A DNA stretch of 21,683 nt from Bacillota bacterium (GTDB lineage Bacteria; Bacillota; Bacilli; Calditerricolales; Calditerricolaceae): contig PKQU01000009.1 in the NCBI GenBank assembly GCA_017577925.1, positions 1 through 21,683 of the forward strand. Reading direction: 5' to 3'. The notes below the pieces were generated by a model. It was given only the letters and a program-made list of their open reading frames with translations, did not search any database and had not been told where the DNA came from. Shown here in pieces: positions 1 through 7,430 of this stretch. The translations under genes and the position numbers were made by a program. Numbering within the stretch: the first letter of the stretch is position 1; the number at the start of each line of letters is the position of its first letter.

Positions 1-244
1 CCGCCGCGAGCACATTGGCCGGTCGCCGGGCGAATTCGACGACCCCCACCACAAACGTGGCCTGGGCTCTGCGGCGGTAGGGGCGCGGCGCGTCGGCATC
101 GAGGAAGTGGACCACCAGCTTGACCGCCTCGTCTTCCCTTCCCCTTGCCGGCTCCCATCCCCGACGAACCAGCATCTGTTGCAGAAGATGACCGAAGCGG
201 GCCGTGCGGGTACTGCTTTGCCGACCAAAAATGCGAAAGATCAT
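1..244 (-). CDS. Unrecognised protein, N-terminal part (runs off the window)
   Basis: A minus-strand reading frame opens at ATG 244-242 and stays open for 81 codons to the window edge, so the C-terminus is missing. The purine-rich GGGAGGG lies about ten bases upstream of the ATG and supports this start. The visible protein begins MIFRIFGRQSSTRTARFGHL and is rich in Arg. It later contains VVHFLDADAPRPYRRRAQAT followed by FVVGVVEFARRPANVL. There is no signal peptide and no catalytic motif that I recognise. It lies 58 bases downstream of the MMPL transporter remnant on the same strand, so the two could be cotranscribed. I do not assign a function. The coding call rests on the open frame, the Shine-Dalgarno site and GC-rich codon use like the neighbouring genes. 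Confidence 0.6.
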   Translation of the reverse strand, partial: MIFRIFGRQSSTRTARFGHLLQQMLVRRGWEPARGREDEAVKLVVHFLDADAPRPYRRRAQATFVVGVVEFARRPANVLAA

Positions 245-302
245 GGGGCGATTTCCCTCCCTTTTGCAACTCCCTTCTTATATGTATGGGGCAGCGCACC
301 GG

Positions 303-2166
303 TCATGCCGGGTGCGGCCACCAATTCCACCGCCCCGCAAGCTTCATCAGCGCTGGAACCAGGAGCAGCCGGATCAACGTCGCGTCGATGGCCACGGCAG
401 CGGCGATGCCAAAGCCGATCTGCTTGACCGGCTGGATCCCGGCTACAGCAAAGGAGCCGGTGATGACAATGATGATCAGCGCCGCGCTGGTGACGATGCG
501 CCCGCTCTTGGCAAGCCCCTCGACAATGGCCCGCTGAAGGTTGCCCGTACGTCGGTACGCCTCGCGAATGCGCGCCAGCAAGAAGACTTCATAGTCCATC
601 GACAGGCCAAAGGCGACGCACAGGATGAAGACGGGAATCGAGGCATCCAGGAACGGATGCGGCTGGGCGCCGAGCCATTCCGCGCCAATCCCCTCCTGAA
701 ACACGGCCACCAGCAGGCCGAAGGTGGCCACCACACTGAGAGCGTTGAGCAGAAGGCCCTTGAGGGCGAGGACCGGCGAAAAGGCCGTCATCAGCAGGAC
801 AAAGGTCAGCGTCAGTACCGCGGCGGCCACCGCCGGCGCACGGGCCCTGATTTTTTGCAGGAAGTCGTGTTCGGCGGCCGTCTTTCCGCCAACCCACAGC
901 GTCCATCCCTCTGGCGGATCCAACGCGCGTAGCTGCCGCACCAAATCGCCCGCCGCTTCGCTCTTCGGGTCGAGATCGGTCAGGACGCGAATGAGGGTGA
1001 CGCCATCACCGACGTGGTGGCGCCAGAGCTGCTGCCACGGCTCCGGCAGCCGTTCCGGGGCGCGCCAGATGCGGGCGTAGTCGGTCGCGTTCCACGAAGG
1101 AACGACGCGCACCACGCTCTCCACCCCCACCACATGGGGATGGCGCTCGACAGCGCGGATCAGGGCATCCAGCTTCTGAAGCGTCGACCATTCCCCCACC
1201 GGGCGGTCCGTCTCCGCCAGGATGTCAATGGGGTACAGGCGGGAGGTGCCGAGCGTCTTCTCCATTCGCCCCAGGGCGTACTTCGATTCGGCCTGGACCG
1301 GAAGAGCGTCGCTGTCCAGCACGCCCACGCGGAACGCGGGAACCCGCTCCACGGCCGGCCACAGGCAGGCCAGAACGAGGAGGAGGACGAGAAACGGGCG
1401 CTGCAGGACCACACGGGTGACGACACCGATGAGGCGCTCCCCGCCGCCGAACGCAGGCGCAAGCCGCCAACGGTCGAGGCGATCGCCCATCCACACAAGA
1501 AGGGCCGGCAGCAAGGTGACGCCCGCCAGCACGGACAGGATCACCACCGCGATGCCCCCCGTGGCGATGGAGGAAAACACCACAACGTCAAACCCGTAGG
1601 CGCACGCCAGCCCCTGCCCGTGCGAGGTCAGCCTGGCTGAGGGCGGCGATGTCTCGGTCGACGGCGGCCGTCCCCGTCACGTAGCCGGGTACACCGCTTT
1701 CCTTTACCAGCGCGCGCAGCGTCCGCACGAGGGCTTGGGCCCGCTCGTCGTCCACCTCGAGGTGTGCGGTGAGCACCGCCACGCCCCGCTCGCCCCCTTC
1801 CCGCGGCAAGAGGGTGCGCGTCACCTCACGCACCGCAGGCAGCGCGGCGATTTCCGCCTGCAGTTCTTCCGCTGCACGCCGCAGGCGGATCTCCGCAACC
1901 GTGTCCCCCTCCCGAGCCTCCAGGAAGACAAAGAGCGCCGAGGCCGGATGCCCCAGCCGCTCCCGCAACTGCTCGGTTACGTAGTGGGACGGGCTCGAGG
2001 CGTCGACAAAGCCCGTCCCCTTGAGGCGTTCGGGGAGCTGGACCGCGTGGGGCACGCTCCACGCCAACAACGCCAGCCACGTCAGCACGATCGCTTTCGG
2101 CCATCGACACACCAACCGGGCGAGCGCCTGCCACAGGTCCACGGGCCTTGTCACCCCCGTCCCCAT
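303..2166 (-). pseudogene. MMPL/RND-family transporter, internal deletion plus frameshift
   Basis: Two adjacent minus-strand frames are parts of one MMPL-type exporter. The upstream part (ATG 2166, stop 1588, about 192 residues) has the first membrane helix (KAIVLTWLALLAWSVP) and most of the first extracytoplasmic domain. The downstream part (from about 1620 to 303) starts abruptly in what looks like TM6 (GGIAVVILSVLAGVTLLPALL). It then has the second extracytoplasmic domain and a complete second membrane bundle with the family signature GLSMDYEVFLLARIRE. The equivalent first-half signature and roughly TM2-TM5 are absent, and the frames do not join. The combined length of about 620 residues is shorter than usual for the family (around 700 or more). 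I infer a deletion with a frameshift, hence a non-functional gene. An assembly error is the alternative. An AGGA lies just upstream of ATG 2166 with tight spacing; the frame stays open further upstream, to 2295. Confidence 0.75.
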
Positions 2167-2257
2167 CGTTCCTGATCCATCTTTATGAGCCAGCCGCCCC
2201 GTCCATGCGCGGGGAGGGATTCCCAAACCGTGACACGGAAAAACCCCCGAAGGCCGA

Positions 2258-2292
2258 CTGAAAAACAAAAACGCTGCCGCAAACCGGCAGCG
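2258..2292 (-). terminator. Rho-independent terminator after the NmrA-like gene
   Basis: On the minus strand an 8-bp perfect GC-rich stem (CGCTGCCG / CGGCAGCG, at 2272-2279 and 2285-2292) with a five-base loop is followed directly by a T-rich run (GTTTTTGTTTTTC). It lies about 110 bases after the stop codon of the NmrA-like gene and upstream of the MMPL remnant, so it separates the two transcription units. Confidence 0.85.
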
Positions 2293-2403
2293 CAACGCCC
2301 GGGTGATCCGACAAACGCCTTTCCCTTCTCCCTTCCTCGCGCAACGGGCTCGGCCCTGCCCGACACCTCCCGCATATCCCGGACCGCGGCAAAATCGGCC
2401 CAG

Positions 2404-3276
2404 TTACTGCCCATTGCGCAAAACTTGTTTTACGGTTTCCTCCAGGGGAGTTACAGATCCGATGAGCTTTTGGAGGTCATCGGAGGTTTTTGCTGTCTCC
2501 CCTTCGGCGATCGCTTTATAGATTTTTGCAAATTCGACAGCAAGAGGCTCAGGAAGTCCGCTCTTCACAAAATTTTCTTTGGCCTCATCAAAGGAAACAG
2601 ACCGGTGAACCACCTTTTTACCTGAAAGCTCTGTTAAGATTTGCGCAAGATCATCGAAGCTCCATGTTTGATTGGACACGAGGTTATACGTTCGGTTTTC
2701 ATGACCGTCTTCAGTAAGCACTGTGGCAGCAGCTAAGGCAAGATCGTTTCGGGTCACCGTGTTCAGCCGTCCGCTTCCTGCATTCGTAACCAATGCCCCG
2801 TGCTCTACGGCCGCCTTCAGCCCCGGATTGACAAATACTTCGGTATACAGGGCATTGCGCAGGAACGTATACGGGATGTCTGTGGTACGAATGGCATATT
2901 CGGTAGCCAGGTGGAGATGTGCCAGGGATAATTTCGACTCCTCGGCAAAGGCATATCCCGTATAGACGATATGTTTTACCCCTGCATCTCGGGCCGCTTG
3001 AACCACATTCGCATGCTGACGGACACGCAAGGTATTATCGTAGTCCGGGCTCGAGATAAACAGCACCTTAGATGCTCCCGCAAAAGATTTCTTCATGGAT
3101 TCGAAATCATTGTAATCCCCGTAGCGAACCTCTACTCCAAGATCGGCGAGATTGGAGGCCTTTTCTACATTGCGGACACTGGCAATAATTTGGCTTGCGG
3201 GCACTTTTTTCAGGAGGTGTTGGATCACAAGGCCACCCAATTGCCCTGTTGCACCCGTAACCACAATGGACATCAC
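2404..3276 (-). CDS. NmrA/QorB-like NAD(P)H-dependent oxidoreductase (atypical SDR)
   Basis: The 290-residue protein begins MMSIVVTGATGQLGGLVIQH, whose TGATGQLG is the GxxGxxG dinucleotide-binding loop of the Rossmann fold. The following ASVRN suits an NADP(H)-type loop, and VEVRYGDYNDFESMKKSFAG and VLFISSP are typical of the NmrA/QorB (quinone reductase 2) group of atypical short-chain dehydrogenases. Members reduce quinones or sense the nicotinamide redox state; the substrate here is unknown. The catalytic YxxxK motif of classical SDRs is not obvious. GGGGAGG precedes a GTG at 3276 and an ATG at 3273, and either can be the start. A palindromic operator-like site lies just upstream and a terminator follows, so it is probably monocistronic. 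Its base composition is AT-richer than the GC-rich flanks, like the lanthipeptide genes beside it. I see no evidence that it acts in lanthipeptide biosynthesis. Confidence 0.85.
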   Translation of the reverse strand: MMSIVVTGATGQLGGLVIQHLLKKVPASQIIASVRNVEKASNLADLGVEVRYGDYNDFESMKKSFAGASKVLFISSPDYDNTLRVRQHANVVQAARDAGVKHIVYTGYAFAEESKLSLAHLHLATEYAIRTTDIPYTFLRNALYTEVFVNPGLKAAVEHGALVTNAGSGRLNTVTRNDLALAAATVLTEDGHENRTYNLVSNQTWSFDDLAQILTELSGKKVVHRSVSFDEAKENFVKSGLPEPLAVEFAKIYKAIAEGETAKTSDDLQKLIGSVTPLEETVKQVLRNGQ

Positions 3277-3324
3277 ATTCTATCCTCCCCTGCTGTTGCT
3301 TTTGGGAAATTCCTTTGCGTTTTA

Positions 3325-3345
3325 TTGTAACCTAGCGGATTACAA
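3325..3345. promoter_or_regulatory. Palindromic operator-like site upstream of the NmrA-like gene
   Basis: The inverted repeat TTGTAACC-TAGC-GGaTTACAA has arms of eight bases with one extra A in the right arm. It lies about 50 bases upstream of the start codon. On the minus strand its distal arm overlaps TACAAT, a good -10 candidate. Repeats with GTAAC/GTTAC half-sites are known for HxlR (DUF24)-type and other winged-helix regulators that control NmrA/quinone reductase genes. That link is inference, because no regulator gene is in the window. Confidence 0.4.
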
Positions 3346-3576
3346 CAAACGTAGCCGGATTATCGCCGCCACCCATCCCCTGACGTTTTCAGGCCAAGAT
3401 GTCCTCGAGCAGATCGTTGCATTGAGCCCATCGTTCGGCAACGATCAGCATGCGGTGACATTCCGTTTCCCACTACATGACGGCGGATGAAAGATGGTCT
3501 GCATTCTTCTGTAGCTTCCCTCACGGCATTCCTAGGTGAAACCCAATTTTCCGATCTTTTAGCCGGATGAAATTCG
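3346..3576. other. Intergenic stretch between lanT and the NmrA-like gene
   Basis: About 230 bases lie between the lanT stop and the operator region. On the minus strand one frame reads ECHRMLIVAERWAQCNDLLE before a stop, which looks weakly protein-like. It has no start, no ribosome binding site and no family that I recognise. It may be a remnant of a disrupted gene. No convincing terminator for the lanthipeptide operon is visible here. Confidence 0.3.
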
Positions 3577-5745
3577 TTATGTAATTTCTGCGACAGCATT
3601 GGTGCTGTTCTGTCGCTCCCACAGCTGAGCATAGAGCCCTCCTAAACGCATGAGCTCCTGGTGGCTCCCTTGCTCAACGATACGTCCCTTATTCAGTACG
3701 ATGATCTGATCTGCATCAATTACCGTACTGAGACGGTGGGCAACAACGATTCGAGTAATTCCCAGTTGCCTGAGATTCTCTTCTAAAGCCCCTTGGGTTG
3801 CAACATCCAGATTGCTGGTTGCTTCATCAAGGAGCAAGATGGAAGGTCGACTAGCTAGGGCACGAGCGATGGCTAACCTTTGCCGTTGACCGCCAGATAA
3901 GGCCAGGCCGTTTTCTCCAATCAGTGTATCGTACCCCATAGGCATTTTCAGAATTTCCTCATGTAAGAGGGCCATTTTGGCTGCCCACTCGATCTGGGAA
4001 CGAGGGATGTCACGGTAAAAGGCAATATTCCGTGCAATGGTGTCATTGAAAAGATGGGTTTCTTGTAGTACTACGCCAATCATTTGCCGCAATTGAGTAC
4101 GATTTAACTGGTTAAGCTCAACATTTCCATAAAGAATTCTTCCTTTGGTAGGGAGATATAGACCCAAAAGCAGTTTGATGAAGGTGGATTTTCCTGAGCC
4201 GGTTGGTCCTACGAGCGCGACTTTTTGTCCTGGATTAATGCATAGACGAATTCCATCTAAAATGGGCGAACTGTAAGGATTGTAAGAAAACGTTACGCCT
4301 TCAAATCGGATCGCTACGTTGGTGGATTGTAGCACATGCGGCTGTTTCTCTGTGTTTTCGGGCTTGGCTTCTAACACATCTTGAAGCCGTTCAACAATGC
4401 TGGTGAGCAACTGCAATTGTTGAAGGCTTCCAATAAGAGAAGTGACATGAAGCATAAATGCCGAGGCCAAGGCGTTGAAGCCAAGCAGCATTCCCAACGT
4501 TTGCTCTTCTCTCACAATCTCGTGGGTCCCCAAGGCCAAAAGCACCACGGGCATAGAAACGCGCAGGCCATTGAGCGACCCATCCAGAACTGCTCGCGTA
4601 CGATCACGGTACATTCCCCATTTTACCTGTTTGGCAAAGAGAGCATTCCAAGTCTCAAGGATTTTCCTATCAACTCCTGTCGATTTAACCAACATCATCC
4701 CCCGGAGTGCTTCCATCAAGTAACTGTTGGCCTCTGATTGGGCTAACAGCTCCTGTCGGGTCAAATTCCTGATCCGTGGTGTAAGAACTGACAACAGTCC
4801 CATCTGAATCAGACCGATGGTTACCGCAACTAATGTTAATCGCGGGGAGATAGCCAGCATGGATATGCCATACGTTATGATAAGCACCCCATCCAGAAGC
4901 ACAGACACACTGCTCCCAGACAATATCTCCCTTAAAATAATGATATTGTTTGCACGGGTCATCAAATCCCCGGTAGAACGCTGCTCAAAGAATCCAAGGG
5001 GAAGGCTGAACATATGACTAATAAAATCACTATGAAGTGTTAACGAGATCCTTGTTTGTAAACGACTAGTTAGCGTTCCCTTCAAATAAATAGTCAATCC
5101 CTGAACAATTGAAACTCCTATTATTCCTATTAAAATAGAAGGTAATAACCCCAAGTTACGAGTCATGATAACCCTGTCTACAGCCAAATAGGTAAAATAA
5201 GGAAATATTAGACCTATTACTTGCATCAAAAAAGTGGTAAGCAATATAAAGAGCACTAGCCGACGATCTTCCCACAATCGGTTAAGATAGTATCGCCAGC
5301 TGATTTTGTATTCGTTTCGAGGAACAAAGGTTGTCCCTGGGACGAACGTGAGTACTATGCCACTAAAATGTTCTTCTAGAGTTTTCAGGGAGATTCGTTG
5401 TCGACCACTGGCAGGGTCTACAATCCAAGCCCCCCGGCGTGTCAAACGCTCCAATACAACATAATGGTGTCCCTGCCAATGGAGAATAGCGGGTAGCGGA
5501 ATATCGCTTAGTTGCGAATAATGAACTCGATACGCCTTGGTTTCCAGGCCGAAACGGGCGGCCGCCTTTTTGAGAACCAAGGCGCTAACTCCGTCTCGGC
5601 CTGAACCACACTCCTGCCGTACTTTGCTGAGAGGCACACGACAGCCGTGAAAGCGAAGTATCATTGTCAGGCAGGCCGGCCCGCATTCGGTCATCTCCAT
5701 TTGTGGAACAAAGGGTACTCTTCGTCGCCTTAGGACATTAAACAT
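3577..5745 (-). CDS. lanT: Lanthipeptide peptidase-ABC transporter (LanT, C39 bifunctional exporter)
   Basis: The 722-residue protein has the three-part layout of a peptidase-containing ABC transporter. Residues 1-130 are a C39 double-glycine peptidase with catalytic Cys21 in TECGPACL, the His of QGHHYVVLE (about 94) and Asp110 in VDPASGR. The middle is an ABC exporter membrane domain with several hydrophobic helices. From about residue 480 there is a nucleotide-binding domain with Walker A GPTGSGKST (about 513), signature LSGGQRQRLA (about 617), Walker B ILLLDEATSNLD and the switch-loop histidine of VAHRLST. It should cleave the LanA leader after the GG motif and export the mature peptide. 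Its ATG directly abuts the TAG stop of the upstream permease gene (TAGATG), which points to translational coupling. It is the last gene of the operon. All key residues are present, so it looks functional. Confidence 0.95.
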   Translation of the reverse strand: MFNVLRRRRVPFVPQMEMTECGPACLTMILRFHGCRVPLSKVRQECGSGRDGVSALVLKKAAARFGLETKAYRVHYSQLSDIPLPAILHWQGHHYVVLERLTRRGAWIVDPASGRQRISLKTLEEHFSGIVLTFVPGTTFVPRNEYKISWRYYLNRLWEDRRLVLFILLTTFLMQVIGLIFPYFTYLAVDRVIMTRNLGLLPSILIGIIGVSIVQGLTIYLKGTLTSRLQTRISLTLHSDFISHMFSLPLGFFEQRSTGDLMTRANNIIILREILSGSSVSVLLDGVLIITYGISMLAISPRLTLVAVTIGLIQMGLLSVLTPRIRNLTRQELLAQSEANSYLMEALRGMMLVKSTGVDRKILETWNALFAKQVKWGMYRDRTRAVLDGSLNGLRVSMPVVLLALGTHEIVREEQTLGMLLGFNALASAFMLHVTSLIGSLQQLQLLTSIVERLQDVLEAKPENTEKQPHVLQSTNVAIRFEGVTFSYNPYSSPILDGIRLCINPGQKVALVGPTGSGKSTFIKLLLGLYLPTKGRILYGNVELNQLNRTQLRQMIGVVLQETHLFNDTIARNIAFYRDIPRSQIEWAAKMALLHEEILKMPMGYDTLIGENGLALSGGQRQRLAIARALASRPSILLLDEATSNLDVATQGALEENLRQLGITRIVVAHRLSTVIDADQIIVLNKGRIVEQGSHQELMRLGGLYAQLWERQNSTNAVAEIT

Positions 5746-6474
5746 CTATGTCACTTCTTTCCTTTTAAAGTCCCAATATCCCGCAACACTAAACACCAAT
5801 CCTAAAAGAACGGCCGCACCGAGATAGTTCCAATCAATTCCCTGCTGCCCATTGACACCAAGTGTTGCAATTGGAAAGGACCAAGGAAAGTACCGTCCAA
5901 TTTCATGTGTAAAGGACACTAGCCCTAAAAAGTTGCCTGCCAGCGCCACACCGAGGGTTACAAGGAAGGTACGAAAGCGGATCCCAAGCCAGAAGTGAAG
6001 CGCCAGAGCCGGCCAGGCAACCGGAATTCCAATGAAAACGGAAAGCAAAAATTGGCCAATCGATATCTCGTCGGAAAACCCAAAGGCTAGCCCTCCCAGC
6101 AGGATTACAGCTGCCAACACCAAAGTAGAAACTGTTAGCAGCAGGACGCCCATCAAAAGTTTGGCGAGATAAACCGAGCTGCGCCGAACCGGTTGGGCCA
6201 AAATCAACTTCCAGTTGTTGTTGCTATGTTCCATTTGGGCGATCAGTGCTGCAACCAACGCAACGTAAAGGGAAAGCAAAAACACTCCCCACATGGACCG
6301 GCTACTTTGCGCAAACCAGACCCATGTGAACCGCTCAGTATTTATGAAATAATCCTTACGAAGAGAAAAATTTAAGCATATTAGAAAAACGACGAAAAGC
6401 GGCAACCCGACAGAGAGATAGAGAGCCCACGAACGGCGGTATTTGAGAATTTCGGAACGGAATGCGGACCACAT
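5746..6474 (-). CDS. ABC-2 type permease, lanthipeptide self-protection (LanE/LanG-like)
   Basis: A 242-residue membrane protein from ATG 6474-6472. AAGGAG lies upstream with rather long spacing (12 bases). The frame is open further upstream, but that would overlap lanF and lacks a hydrophobic or conserved start. Six hydrophobic segments are visible, beginning WALYLSVGLPLFVVFLICLN and ending LGAAVLLGLVFSVAGYW. The segment QMEHSNNNWKLILAQPVRRS is typical of the first cytoplasmic loop of ABC-2/bacitracin- and lantibiotic-immunity permeases (TIGR-type LanE/LanG, MutE/SpaE). It should pair with the LanF ATPase 16 bases upstream to expel lanthipeptide from the membrane of the producer. Most systems carry two different permeases (E and G). 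Only one is present here, implying a homodimeric membrane unit or another permease outside the window. Confidence 0.88.
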   Translation of the reverse strand: MWSAFRSEILKYRRSWALYLSVGLPLFVVFLICLNFSLRKDYFINTERFTWVWFAQSSRSMWGVFLLSLYVALVAALIAQMEHSNNNWKLILAQPVRRSSVYLAKLLMGVLLLTVSTLVLAAVILLGGLAFGFSDEISIGQFLLSVFIGIPVAWPALALHFWLGIRFRTFLVTLGVALAGNFLGLVSFTHEIGRYFPWSFPIATLGVNGQQGIDWNYLGAAVLLGLVFSVAGYWDFKRKEVT

Positions 6475-6490
6475 GCTAAAAATCAGCTCC

Positions 6491-7414
6491 TTACGCTGGT
6501 GGTTCCTGATGATGCACAAGGGAAAAATAAAGCTCTTCCAACGAGGCTTCCTGTGGTGTGAGCCGATACACCTGAAGCCCGTTTTTGATGAGCAACTGCT
6601 GGATTTCACCAATTTGGGAAGGTGTTGCGTGCACAATCAGTTTTTCGTCGTCCTTTGTTGTGACAGGAAAGTGGTGGGCAGAAAGTAGTTTTTTTGCGGT
6701 GTTCAGGTTGTTTGTCGATACGATAATCCGTGGCTGCGCCAATTGCTTCAGTTCTTCCAAGCTTCCCTGGAACAGGAGCCGCCCACGATGCAGGATTCCG
6801 ACATGCGTAGCCATCTGTTCCACCTCGGTTAGCAAATGACTCGAAACCAATACGGTTATGCCGAACTCACGGGGCAAGCTTCGGATCAGTTCCCGCATCT
6901 CACGAATTCCTGAGGGATCCAGTCCATTGGTCGGTTCATCCAAGATCACCAAGTCGGGGTTCCCCATCAGGGCCATGGCAATCGCCAACCGTTGCTTCAT
7001 GCCTTGGGAGTAATGTGCAACCCGGAGGTTGGCAGCGTCTTGCAACCGCACAATTTCCAGCACACGATCAATTTCGTTAGCGGAAAGGTTACGAAGCCGT
7101 TGAATCACCTCAAGGTTTTCTCTACCCGTCAGGTGGCCGTAAAACGAGGGAAACTCGATTAAGGAACCGACCCGTCGCAGAATTTCTAAACGGTGTTTAT
7201 GAAGGGAAAGTCCAAAAAGTTCTACCTCTCCCTCGTCAGGGTGTTGAAGACCCAACAGTAAACGAATTGTCGTGGTCTTTCCTGCGCCGTTTTCCCCGAG
7301 AAAGGCGTACACCTGTCCTTGCTTCACGAGTAGATTGATGTGATCCACCGCGATCTTCCGGCCATACCGTTTGGTCAGGTTACGCGTGCGAATTACAGGT
7401 GTGTGGTCTTCCAT
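6491..7414 (-). CDS. lanF: ABC transporter ATPase, lanthipeptide self-protection (LanF)
   Basis: A 307-residue ABC ATPase with Walker A GENGAGKTT at residues 40-48, the Q-loop region, signature YSQGMKQRLA near 134, Walker B LVILDEPTNGLDP near 155 and the SSHLL switch histidine. A C-terminal extension of about 90 residues follows, as in BcrA/LanF-type drug and lantibiotic immunity ATPases. It would energise the permease encoded immediately downstream and so protect the producer. A strong GGGGGTGA Shine-Dalgarno site lies in the 16-base gap after the lanM stop. General bacitracin-type resistance is an alternative reading, but the position between lanM and lanT argues for producer immunity. Confidence 0.93.
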   Translation of the reverse strand: MEDHTPVIRTRNLTKRYGRKIAVDHINLLVKQGQVYAFLGENGAGKTTTIRLLLGLQHPDEGEVELFGLSLHKHRLEILRRVGSLIEFPSFYGHLTGRENLEVIQRLRNLSANEIDRVLEIVRLQDAANLRVAHYSQGMKQRLAIAMALMGNPDLVILDEPTNGLDPSGIREMRELIRSLPREFGITVLVSSHLLTEVEQMATHVGILHRGRLLFQGSLEELKQLAQPRIIVSTNNLNTAKKLLSAHHFPVTTKDDEKLIVHATPSQIGEIQQLLIKNGLQVYRLTPQEASLEELYFSLVHHQEPPA

Positions 7415-7430
7415 AACGTCACCCCCTAAA

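Noticed and set aside
1588..1660. The TGA at the end of the upstream MMPL fragment as another selenocysteine codon
   Set aside because: The downstream part is in a different frame, the position is not a conserved Cys, and membrane segments are missing. Deletion with a frameshift explains it better.
3360..3632. Small minus-strand frame downstream of and overlapping the end of lanT (90 codons)
   Set aside because: It has no ribosome binding site, overlaps the end of lanT in another frame, and its composition is not protein-like. It was not called as a second precursor because there is no leader GG or Cys-rich core.
5746..6636. Longer version of the permease starting inside lanF
   Set aside because: The extra 54 residues are antisense-like, Cys/His/Lys-rich and overlap lanF. 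The ATG at 6474 begins a normal permease N-terminus.
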